Shown here: piece by piece, positions 57,584 through 64,000 of the stretch
Layout of the letters: every line of letters starts with the position of its first letter
Numbering within the stretch: the stretch's first letter is position 1
From: Methylocystis rosea
Lineage (GTDB): Bacteria > Pseudomonadota > Alphaproteobacteria > Rhizobiales > Beijerinckiaceae
DNA length: 64,000 bases
Assembly (NCBI RefSeq): GCF_003855495.1
Contig: NZ_CP034086.1
Span: 2,455,501-2,519,500 of the forward strand
Direction: 5' to 3'
Program-made: the position numbers and the translations under genes
The notes under the pieces: model-generated
The model's input: only the letters and a program-made list of their open reading frames with translations
The model's database searches: none
What the model was told of the DNA's origin: nothing

Positions 57584-57780
57584 TGGGCGAGGTCGTCAAT
57601 CTTCGGCGCGCGCGCAAAGAGCGCGACCGCCGCGCCAAGGACGACGCCGCGCAAGCAAAGCGCGCAGCTTTCGGCCGCAGCAAATCCGAACGGGAATTGA
57701 CCGCCGCGCAGGCGCAGCTGGAAAGCGCCAGGATCGAGGCGCATCGGCGCGAGCGGGAAGAAGCGGACGATCAGGCGTGA
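57583..57780 (+). CDS. DUF4169 family small protein
   Basis: A 65-residue, highly charged helical protein with the family start MGEVVNLRRARKERDR and the block RAAFGRSKSERELTAAQAQL. ATG 57583 shares its first base with the last base of the sspB stop codon. Known only as a conserved alphaproteobacterial family; its tight coupling to sspB and to the next gene is typical. Function unknown. Confidence 0.85.
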   Translation: MGEVVNLRRARKERDRRAKDDAAQAKRAAFGRSKSERELTAAQAQLESARIEAHRREREEADDQA

Positions 57781-58061
57781 GCGAGGCCGAGGGGCCTCAG
57801 GACGCCAGTTCCCGCCGGGTCGTCAAGCATTCGGTCGTCATCGCCGGCCACCGCACCAGCGTCTCGCTTGAGGACGCCTTCTGGCGCGCGCTTAAGGACA
57901 TCGCCGCGCAGGAGCGGGTGTCGCTCGCGGCGCTCATCGCCCGGGTGGATGCGGGGCGCGGAGAGGCGAATCTATCCTCGGCGCTGCGGGTGTTCGTGCT
58001 GGAGCGGGCGTTGGATGGGCGTGCAACGTCCCCAAGCCCCTCACCTCACCTCTCCCCGTGA
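57777..58061 (+). CDS. Ribbon-helix-helix domain protein
   Basis: A 94-residue protein of the RHH_4 family: VVKHSVVIAGHRTSVSLEDAF is the beta strand and first helix, FWRALKDIAAQERVSLAALI the second. Such proteins usually bind DNA, although this subgroup has no known target. GTG 57777 overlaps the DUF4169 stop as GTGA. The C-terminal Pro/Ser run (ATSPSPSPHLSP) is translated from a palindromic repeat and is probably recent. Confidence 0.82.
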   Translation: MSEAEGPQDASSRRVVKHSVVIAGHRTSVSLEDAFWRALKDIAAQERVSLAALIARVDAGRGEANLSSALRVFVLERALDGRATSPSPSPHLSP

Positions 58062-58149
58062 ACGGGAGAGGGGTCATAGAGACAGCGCTCCTTTTGCAAA
58101 CCTTTGCGCGACGTCGGCCGCCTCTTCTCCCCGCTTGCGGGGAGAAGAG
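58049..58149. repeat. Two adjacent palindromic repeat hairpins
   Basis: The first hairpin pairs CCTCTCCC (58049-58056) with GGGAGAGG (58064-58071) and overlaps the end of the ribbon-helix-helix gene. The second is a perfect 13-base stem, CTCTTCTCCCCGC (58122-58134) with GCGGGGAGAAGAG (58137-58149), loop TT. Both are forms common between Rhizobiales genes. Confidence 0.75.
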
Positions 58150-58231
58150 AGATGAGGGGCCGGGGGATTGGCGCGCCATAACCGGCGGAAACAGTGATTC
58201 GCCTTCCGTTCTCCTATATGATTGAAGAATC

Positions 58232-60604
58232 ATGAAGAGCCCTCCGCCCGAGATCGACGATTACGCGCCGCAGACGGGCGGGCTTGCCGCGCGCGCGGCG
58301 GCGAGCGCGGGACGGCCGCGCTATCTCGACGCGCTCAACCCCGAGCAGCGCGCCGCCGTCGAAACGCTCGACGGCCCGGTGCTCGTGCTCGCCGGCGCCG
58401 GCACCGGCAAGACGCGCGCGCTGACGACGCGCATCGGCCACATCCTGGCGCTCGGCAAGGCGCGCGCCTATGAAATTCTCGCCGTCACCTTCACCAACAA
58501 GGCGGCGCGCGAGATGCGCCAGCGCGTCGAAGCGCTCGTCGGCGAAGGCGCGCAGGCCATGCAATGGCTCGGCACCTTTCACGCGATCAGCGCCAAGATC
58601 CTGCGCCGCCACGCCGAACTCGTCGGGCTGAAGCCCAACTTCACCATTCTCGATGTCGACGATCAGATCCGCCTCTTGAAGCAGGTGCTGCGCGCGGAGA
58701 ACATCGACGATAAGCGCTGGCCGGCGCGCGCGCTCGCCATGCGCATCGACGGCTGGAAGAACCGCGGCTTGACGCCGGCGCAGGTGCCCGCCGGCGACGC
58801 CGAGAGCTTCGCCAACGGCAAAGGCGCGGCGCTTTACGCGCTCTATCAGGAGCGGCTCAAGGTCTTGAACGCCGTCGACTTCGGCGATCTCCTGATGGAG
58901 AGCCTGCGGCTCTTTCGCGACAATCCGGATGTGCTCGCCGACTATCAGCGCCGCTTCAAATATATTCTGGTCGATGAATATCAGGACACGAATATCGCGC
59001 AATATTTGTGGCTGCGGCTGATCTCGCAGAGGGCGCCGGGCAAACAAAATCTCTGCTGCGTCGGCGACGACGATCAGAGCGTCTATGGCTGGCGCGGCGC
59101 CGAGGTCGAGAACATCCTGCGTTTCGAGCAGGATTTTCCCGGCGCCAAGGTCATCCGCCTGGAGCGCAACTACCGCTCGACCGGACATATTCTCGCCGCC
59201 GCCTCGCATCTCATCTCGCATAATGAAGGCCGGCTCGGCAAAACGCTGTTCACCGATGGCGGCGAGGGCGAAAAGCCGACGCTCACCGGCGTCTGGGACA
59301 GCCAGGAAGAAGCGCGCAGCATCGGCGAGGACATCGAGCAGCTGAGCCGCAAGGACCATTCGCTCGAAGAGATCGCCATTCTCGTGCGCGCGTCGTTTCA
59401 GATGCGCGAATTCGAAGAGCGCTTCGTCGAAATCGGCCTGCCCTATCGCGTCATCGGCGGCCCGCGCTTTTACGAGCGGCTCGAAATTCGCGACGCGCTC
59501 GCCTATCTGCGCTGCGTCGCGCAGCCGGCCGACGATCTCGCCTTCGAGCGCATCATCAATACGCCCAAACGCGGCCTCGGCGACGCGACACTGCAGATGC
59601 TGCATGAATATGCGCGGCGCGAAGCCATTCCGCTGATGCAGGCGGCGCGCGTTCTTGTCGAAAGCGAGGAGCTGAAGCCGAAGCCCCGCGGCGCGCTGCG
59701 CGGCCTCATCGGCGATCTCGACCGCTGGCGCACGCTGATCGATTCAAAGCCGCAGCATGAGCTTGCTGAGCAGGTGCTTGATGAATCCGGCTACACGGAG
59801 ATGTGGCGTTCGGACAAGACGCCAGAGGCCACCGGGCGGCTCGACAATTTGAAAGAGCTCGTCCGGGCGATGGAGGCCTTTCCCGACCTCGAGTCGTTCC
59901 TCGAACATGTGTCGCTCGTCATGGAGGCCGACAGCGCCGTCGATCAAGAGCGCGTCTCGATCATGACGCTGCATGGCGCCAAGGGCCTCGAGTTCGAAAC
60001 CGTCTATCTTCCCGGCTGGGAGGAAGGGCTGTTTCCGAGCCAGCGCACGCTCGATGAACAGGGACGCGCCGGCCTCGAGGAAGAGCGCCGTCTCGCCTAT
60101 GTCGGGCTGACGCGCGCCAAGCGCCGCGCCAAGATCTATTTCGCCAGCAACCGACGCATTCACGGGCTGTGGCAGGCGACCGTGCCCTCACGCTTCATCG
60201 ACAATCTGCCGACGGACAATGTCGAGGTGGTCGAGGCGCCGAGCGGCTCGCAATATGGCTCCTATGGCGTCTCGCGTTTCGCCAATCTCGACGTCTACGG
60301 CTCCGACTATTCGACGCCGGGATGGAAGCGGGCCAAGGCGGGTGCAGATTCGACGCGCAGCGATTCCGCGCGCAGCGGCGCGGCGCGCGAGTCGCACGGC
60401 GCACGCGGCAAGCAGCCCGTGACGATCGAGGGCGAAGTGATCGCGCGCTCAAGCGGCGGTTCGCGCTTCGTAGTCGGCGCGCGGGTGTTTCACTTGAAGT
60501 TCGGGCCTGGCTCCGTGGCGGCGGTCGACGGCAACAAACTCACGGTCGATTTCGACAAGGCCGGCAGGAAGATGGTGCTGGAGAGTTTTGTTGAGGTGGG
60601 GTGA
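58232..60604 (+). CDS. uvrD: UvrD/PcrA-family ATP-dependent DNA helicase
   Basis: A 790-residue superfamily 1A helicase with all motifs: Q motif (LNPEQRAAVE), I (LAGAGTGKTRALTTRI), II (LVDEYQDTN), III (VGDDDQSVYGWRGA), IV (IRLERNYRST), V (MTLHGAKGLEFETVYLPGW) and VI (EERRLAYVGLTRAKRR). The C-terminal 50 residues (VFHLKFGPGSVAAVDGNKL) are the Tudor-like RNA polymerase-binding domain of UvrD/PcrA. It unwinds DNA in nucleotide-excision and mismatch repair. The first 25 residues are a variable lead-in. Confidence 0.95.
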   Translation: MKSPPPEIDDYAPQTGGLAARAAASAGRPRYLDALNPEQRAAVETLDGPVLVLAGAGTGKTRALTTRIGHILALGKARAYEILAVTFTNKAAREMRQRVEALVGEGAQAMQWLGTFHAISAKILRRHAELVGLKPNFTILDVDDQIRLLKQVLRAENIDDKRWPARALAMRIDGWKNRGLTPAQVPAGDAESFANGKGAALYALYQERLKVLNAVDFGDLLMESLRLFRDNPDVLADYQRRFKYILVDEYQDTNIAQYLWLRLISQRAPGKQNLCCVGDDDQSVYGWRGAEVENILRFEQDFPGAKVIRLERNYRSTGHILAAASHLISHNEGRLGKTLFTDGGEGEKPTLTGVWDSQEEARSIGEDIEQLSRKDHSLEEIAILVRASFQMREFEERFVEIGLPYRVIGGPRFYERLEIRDALAYLRCVAQPADDLAFERIINTPKRGLGDATLQMLHEYARREAIPLMQAARVLVESEELKPKPRGALRGLIGDLDRWRTLIDSKPQHELAEQVLDESGYTEMWRSDKTPEATGRLDNLKELVRAMEAFPDLESFLEHVSLVMEADSAVDQERVSIMTLHGAKGLEFETVYLPGWEEGLFPSQRTLDEQGRAGLEEERRLAYVGLTRAKRRAKIYFASNRRIHGLWQATVPSRFIDNLPTDNVEVVEAPSGSQYGSYGVSRFANLDVYGSDYSTPGWKRAKAGADSTRSDSARSGAARESHGARGKQPVTIEGEVIARSSGGSRFVVGARVFHLKFGPGSVAAVDGNKLTVDFDKAGRKMVLESFVEVG

Positions 60605-60607
60605 GCA

Positions 60608-60640
60608 TACTACGCTTGCCGTAGAACGCGAAACGTAGTA
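60608..60640 (+). promoter_or_regulatory. Candidate HigA operator upstream of higBA
   Basis: Three copies of the half site CTACG/CGTAG lie at 60610-60614, 60620-60624 and 60634-60638; the outer arms extend to TACTACG and CGTAGTA. They are 11 bases before the higB ATG, as expected for antitoxin autorepression. Confidence 0.5.
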
Positions 60641-60650
60641 ACATTTAGCC

Positions 60651-60929
60651 ATGATCAAGTCATGGGCGAATAGCGCTACACGGCGGTTCGCCGAGGACGG
60701 GAAGAACAAGTTCTCGGGCCTGGATGAAGAGCTGGCCCTAGATTTGTTGGCGGCGTTGGACGCAGCTGAGAAACTGAGTGACCTGAGCCCGCTAAAATCG
60801 GTCGGGCTGCATAAGTTGAGCGGTGACCGCGCCGGACAGTGGGCGATCAAAGCGAATGGCCCATGGCGAATATGTTTTAAATTCGAGGACGGACACGCCC
60901 ATGACGTCGAAATCATCGACTACCACTGA
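60651..60929 (+). CDS. higB: HigB-type toxin (RelE superfamily)
   Basis: A 92-residue mRNA interferase-like toxin. Family features are the start MIKSWANSATRRFAEDG, LHKLSGDRAGQWAIKANGPW in the core and RICFKFEDGHAHDVEIIDYH at the end, giving the Arg/His/Tyr set of HigB. It precedes and overlaps the antitoxin gene by 29 bases, the toxin-first order typical of higBA. It should cut translated mRNA at the ribosome when HigA is lost. Confidence 0.92.
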   Translation: MIKSWANSATRRFAEDGKNKFSGLDEELALDLLAALDAAEKLSDLSPLKSVGLHKLSGDRAGQWAIKANGPWRICFKFEDGHAHDVEIIDYH

Positions 60930-61224
60930 GCCGCGCGGCGCCATTCGCGCCGTCCATCCTGGCCGAATTCTCAAACGCGAACTCGCGGCGCGCGACATGT
61001 CGGCGAATCGCCTCGCGCTCGCGCTGCGACTAAGCTCCGGCCGGATCGTCGACATATTGAACGGCAAACGCGGCGTCTCGCCCGAGACGGCGCTGCGACT
61101 AGGCCGCTATTTCGGCAATGGCGCGCGTTTCTGGCTCAACCTTCAGACCGCATATGAACTCGCGATCGCGGAAGCGGAAATCGGCGCGCGCGTCATTGCG
61201 GAAGTGCAGCCCGGCGCTGCTTAG
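60901..61224 (+). CDS. higA: HigA-type antitoxin (XRE family)
   Basis: A 107-residue antitoxin with a helix-turn-helix: HPGRILKRELAARDMSANRL, then LRLSSGRIVDILNGKRGVSP and ALRLGRYFGNGARFWLNLQ, the HigA/VapI pattern. ATG 60901 lies inside higB. It should neutralise HigB and repress the operon through the half sites upstream. Its stop codon is followed in the same frame by a HicA fragment. Confidence 0.92.
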   Translation: MTSKSSTTTEPRGAIRAVHPGRILKRELAARDMSANRLALALRLSSGRIVDILNGKRGVSPETALRLGRYFGNGARFWLNLQTAYELAIAEAEIGARVIAEVQPGAA

Positions 61225-61305
61225 CCTTTGCCCCATCCGAAAAAAGACCTTGGCCCTGGCTTGGTCTGGAAAATCTACAAGGCGGCGGGGCAGCCGAAGG
61301 ACTGA
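61225..61305 (+). pseudogene. hicA: Truncated hicA, C-terminal fragment only
   Basis: Directly after the higA stop, and in the same frame, 26 codons read through a HicA-like C terminus containing HPKKDLGPGLVWKIYKAAG and end at TGA 61303. HicA toxins normally finish with H-P-x-K-D-L-x-x-G-x-x-x-x-I-x-x-x-A-G. There is no start codon and the double-stranded-RNA-binding first half with the catalytic histidine is absent. The fragment sits six bases before hicB. I infer that acquisition of higBA removed the front of hicA. Confidence 0.7.
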
Positions 61306-61310
61306 CGCGA

Positions 61311-61595
61311 ATGACGCATTACGTCGCCATTGTCGATGAGGAAGAAGGGAAGGCTGTCGGCGTCTGGTTTCCCGACTTGCCCGGCTGCATCTCCGCCGGC
61401 GACTCATTGGATGAGGCGATGACGAACGCCGCCGAGGCGCTCGCTCTGTGGATCGATGTCGCGAAAGAACACGGCGACGCGGTTCCATCGCCACGGGCGT
61501 TGACCGAGTTGAAGCGCGATCCGAACATCGCGGAAGACATAGCGCGCTACATGGTCGCGCTCATTGAACATCATCCCTTGCGTCAAGCCGCTTGA
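61311..61595 (+). CDS. hicB: HicB-family antitoxin, apparently orphaned
   Basis: A 94-residue protein with the HicB partial RNase H-like fold: YVAIVDEEEGKAVGVWFPDL, GCISAGDSLDEAMTNAAEAL and a C-terminal segment (AEDIARYMVALIEHHP). It looks complete. The toxin gene in front of it survives only as a fragment, so the protein has no local partner. It may guard against another HicA in the genome or be decaying. Confidence 0.88.
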   Translation: MTHYVAIVDEEEGKAVGVWFPDLPGCISAGDSLDEAMTNAAEALALWIDVAKEHGDAVPSPRALTELKRDPNIAEDIARYMVALIEHHPLRQAA

Positions 61596-62053
61596 TCGGT
61601 CGACTGGACGGGATCGATCGCGCCTGGCCGCCATCGCCCGTCGCCACTGTTCCGGCTTCAACTCGGACTCTCAGCCGTCATGCCCGGCCTTGCGCCGGGC
61701 GTCCACGCCGGGACATCGCGAAACGCGTCGCGCGGAGGCATTCGGCTCATGTTCTCACGATTACATCGTATCGTCGCGTGGATGGCCGCGACAAGCGCGG
61801 CCATGACGCGGCGAGATGACGCCTCGCCAACCTGGATTCGGAGCCCGGAGCGGTTGTGGCGTCGCCGCCACAGTCCGGCTTTTTCGGATGGTGAGCGGGG
61901 CGCGTGGCCTCGCGCCGATTCACAAGCCTGACGGCGCGCGTTACTGTTCCGGCGAAGCAATGGAGGATTGCCGCGCGGCGGCGCTCCACCCATATCTTGA
62001 CTGGAAAGGCGCCGCAGATCTCGCCGCGACGGGATTTTGCGCAAGGAACCGCT
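61596..62053. other. Gene-free stretch with palindromic repeats
   Basis: No gene was recognised in this 458-base gap. It carries two copies of the 30-base dispersed repeat: an inverted, diverged copy at 61677-61706 and a direct copy at 61778-61807. The last 100 bases should contain the L,D-transpeptidase promoter; no clear boxes were found. Confidence 0.6.
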
Positions 62054-63697
62054 ATGACCGCTGGCGAAAAAGCCAAGCGACTTCTCCGCGCCGCGCTTGC
62101 GGCCGCGACCCTGTCGGCGTTCGCCGCTCCCGCGGTCGCGGCGCAGTATCCGCCGCGCCGCGCCGAACTGTTCGACCCGCCGCCGCTGGTCGCGCTGTTT
62201 GACGTGGTGCGCGTCCCCACGCGCGCGGCCTTGGACAATCCGAACTTCGCCGTCACGGACGCCGCGCCCGCCGCAGTTTTGCTCGACGTCGAGCTGCGCG
62301 CCGAGCCTGTAAAATCGGACCCGCTCGACCTCGCCTGGAGCCTTCAGCCTGAGGAGAAGCGCGATCTCGCCGTGGCGCTCGAGGCCTGGGCGACGTCCGG
62401 CGGCGCGGCTCTCGGGCCAGAACGCCATTGGCTGCGCGCGGCGCTGGCCACCGCCTACGCCGCTCGGGATCTCGCGCCTTTATGGATCGAGAATGGAGAA
62501 TGGCGCGCCTCGGCTCGGGCCGCGCTCGCGCGCCTCGCGCTCGCGGCCGACGACGGGCTGGATCTTCGCGCCTATGCGGCGCCCGACGCAGAGAAGGCGG
62601 CGCCCACGGCGGCGGACGAACTTGCTCTGTCGGAGGCCGTCGCCGCCTATGCGCTGCAGGCGCGCGGCGCCCGGATCGAGCCTGAGCGCATTTCGCGGCT
62701 CGTCGGGGCGAAAACGACCCTCCCCGATCCGGCGCTGGCCGTGGCGGAAGTCGCCGGCGCGGGCGTAAACGCCGGCGACGCGCTACAGGCCTATAATCCC
62801 ACGCATTATGGCTATCAGCAGCTGCGCGAAAAACTCATCGAGCTGAGAACGCAGCGCGCCAGCGCGCCGGCCTCTGACGGACTTTACGCCGCAGCCTCGG
62901 GAACCGTCACCCAGAGCGACGTCCTGCCGCCCGCAAGCAAGTCCAAGCGGCGCCGCGCCGCCGGGCTCGCCAAAGCTTCAACCTCGCGAGTCGAAGCCGA
63001 AATCATCGCCAATATGGAGCGGTGGCGCTGGCTGCCGCGCGACCTCGGCGAAGAACGGGTCGAGGTGAATATTCCCGATTTCGAACTCGCCGTCGTGCGC
63101 AATGGCGAGGTGACGCATCGCACGCGCGTCATCGTTGGCAAAGAGGCGACTCCGACGCCGATCTTCTCCAACGCGCTGCAGTACCTCATCGTCAATCCGT
63201 ATTGGAACGTGCCGCCGTCGATCCTGAACAAGGAGATGCTGCCGAAAGCGAATGGCGACGTCGCCGCCATCGCGGCGAGCGGCTTCAACGTGTCCTATCG
63301 CGGCGGCAAGCTCGTGGTGCGCCAGCCGCCCGGCGAACGCAACGCGCTTGGGCGCATCAAATTCATGTTCCCGAACGATTTCTCGGTCTATTTGCACGAT
63401 ACGCCGTCGCGCAACCTGTTCTCCGCATCACATCGCGCCTTCAGCCATGGCTGCATGCGCGTCGACGCGCCGTTCGCATTCGCCGAAGCCGTGCTCGGCC
63501 CCGGCAGCGGCTGGTCGGAGAGCCGCGTACGCCGACTGATCGGCGGCTCGGAGCGCTACATCAATCTCGCCAAGCCGCTGCCTATCCACATCGAATATTT
63601 CACCGCCTATGTCGATGAAGGCGGGCGGATCGTGCTGCGCCCTGATCTCTACGGCTATTCGGCGCGGGTGCGGAAGGCTTTGGGGCTAGGCGCCTGA
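62054..63697 (+). CDS. L,D-transpeptidase, YcbB-like
   Basis: A 547-residue exported enzyme that makes 3-3 cross-links in peptidoglycan or attaches proteins to it. A signal peptide covers about residues 1-30 (LLRAALAAATLSAFAAPAVA). The N-terminal scaffold region has RDLAPLWIENGEWRASARAA and LDLRAYAAPDA; the catalytic YkuD domain has HTRVIVGKEATPTPIFSN and the active-site SHGCMRVDAP with the Cys. AAGGA lies six bases before ATG 62054; frames open to 61904 are not needed. Length and scaffold match YcbB-type enzymes. Confidence 0.9.
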   Translation: MTAGEKAKRLLRAALAAATLSAFAAPAVAAQYPPRRAELFDPPPLVALFDVVRVPTRAALDNPNFAVTDAAPAAVLLDVELRAEPVKSDPLDLAWSLQPEEKRDLAVALEAWATSGGAALGPERHWLRAALATAYAARDLAPLWIENGEWRASARAALARLALAADDGLDLRAYAAPDAEKAAPTAADELALSEAVAAYALQARGARIEPERISRLVGAKTTLPDPALAVAEVAGAGVNAGDALQAYNPTHYGYQQLREKLIELRTQRASAPASDGLYAAASGTVTQSDVLPPASKSKRRRAAGLAKASTSRVEAEIIANMERWRWLPRDLGEERVEVNIPDFELAVVRNGEVTHRTRVIVGKEATPTPIFSNALQYLIVNPYWNVPPSILNKEMLPKANGDVAAIAASGFNVSYRGGKLVVRQPPGERNALGRIKFMFPNDFSVYLHDTPSRNLFSASHRAFSHGCMRVDAPFAFAEAVLGPGSGWSESRVRRLIGGSERYINLAKPLPIHIEYFTAYVDEGGRIVLRPDLYGYSARVRKALGLGA

Positions 63698-64000
63698 ACC
63701 TTTCACCGTCGCCGAAAACAGCGCGGCGCAGCCGACCGTTTCAACGCGGACCGCGCTGAAGCGCTTTTCGAGTTCGCGCGTCAGCGTCGCCAAATCGTCC
63801 TGCGTATTCGAGAATACGCCCTTGGAATTATAGAACGCCATCAATCTCTGCGCGGCGAAGCTGCGCGCGACGCCGCCCTGCAGCAGCGTCGAGCCGAAGA
63901 CGACGGCGCCTGGCGACATCAACGGCGACAGACAATCGAAAGCGCGCGCCTTTGTCGCCATGTCGCCCGGCAGGCAATGCAGGAGATAATTGACGCCGAG
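63686..64000 (-). CDS. Class I SAM-dependent methyltransferase, C-terminal part
   Basis: The 3' end of a gene that continues past base 64000 on the minus strand. The visible 104 codons start with LGVNYLLHCLPGDMATKARAF, the post-motif II strand and helix of small-molecule methyltransferases, and continue AVVFGSTLLQGG and FYNSKGVFSNTQDDLATL. The SAM-binding motif I is not included. The substrate cannot be predicted. Its stop overlaps the last codons of the convergent transpeptidase gene by 12 bases. Confidence 0.75.
   Translation of the reverse strand, partial: LGVNYLLHCLPGDMATKARAFDCLSPLMSPGAVVFGSTLLQGGVARSFAAQRLMAFYNSKGVFSNTQDDLATLTRELEKRFSAVRVETVGCAALFSATVKGSGA

Noticed and set aside
61658..62428. 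256-residue reverse frame over the transpeptidase start
   Set aside because: Crosses a repeat copy and the signal peptide region of a well-supported gene, with no family features.

Overview
The window reads as chromosomal DNA of a GC-rich alphaproteobacterium of the Hyphomicrobiales (Rhizobiales) type. The evidence is a circularly permuted two-piece tmRNA gene beside an alpha-type SspB, EipB (DUF1849), DUF1192 and DUF4169 proteins, a TL5/CTC-type RplY, and dispersed palindromic repeats typical of the group. The copper genes (copCD), a SulP transporter with carbonic anhydrase, and pyruvate phosphate dikinase would suit a methylotroph or methanotroph relative, but nothing here proves the genus.

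Region by region. 1-6.8 kb: end of an S10 carboxypeptidase-like gene, then a signalling cluster made of a urea/amide-type periplasmic binding protein with no transporter, a hybrid histidine kinase with two receivers, a DivK-like receiver and a receiver-adenylate cyclase. 6.8-9.8 kb: copCD, with copD split by a one-base frameshift, an IS630 transposase fossil and two small membrane proteins. 10-23.8 kb: the standout, a single leftward operon coding for a reducing type I polyketide synthase (KS-AT-DH-ER-KR-ACP, split by a one-base frameshift), a KAS III-like ketosynthase, a ChbG/HpnK-type deacetylase, an SDR reductase, a GT1 glycosyltransferase and a complete DevB-DevC-DevA exporter. It looks like a make-glycosylate-export system for an envelope glycolipid, analogous in logic to the heterocyst glycolipid system of cyanobacteria. 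24.4-29 kb: sensor kinase, KatE catalase, hemerythrin-like and glycine-zipper stress proteins. 29-31 kb: pyruvoyl arginine decarboxylase and agmatinase, a two-gene route from arginine to putrescine.

31-54.6 kb is mostly housekeeping and envelope genes: SGNH hydrolase, EipB, RidA-like, GDPD, Sel1-like, SulP plus beta-carbonic anhydrase, NAD(P)HX repair enzyme, YpfJ-like protease, BASS transporter, YmdB-like phosphoesterase, PabB/PabC, SleB, YjbQ, a membrane cNMP-binding protein, PpdK, AspS and a family III CoA-transferase. 55-58 kb carries rplY, pth, then ssrA and sspB side by side, so the trans-translation tag and its ClpXP adaptor are neighbours, followed by DUF4169 and ribbon-helix-helix genes. 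58-64 kb: UvrD-family helicase, a higBA toxin-antitoxin pair abutting a decapitated hicA and an intact hicB, an L,D-transpeptidase and the end of a methyltransferase gene.

No rRNA, tRNA, CRISPR array or intact insertion sequence was seen.
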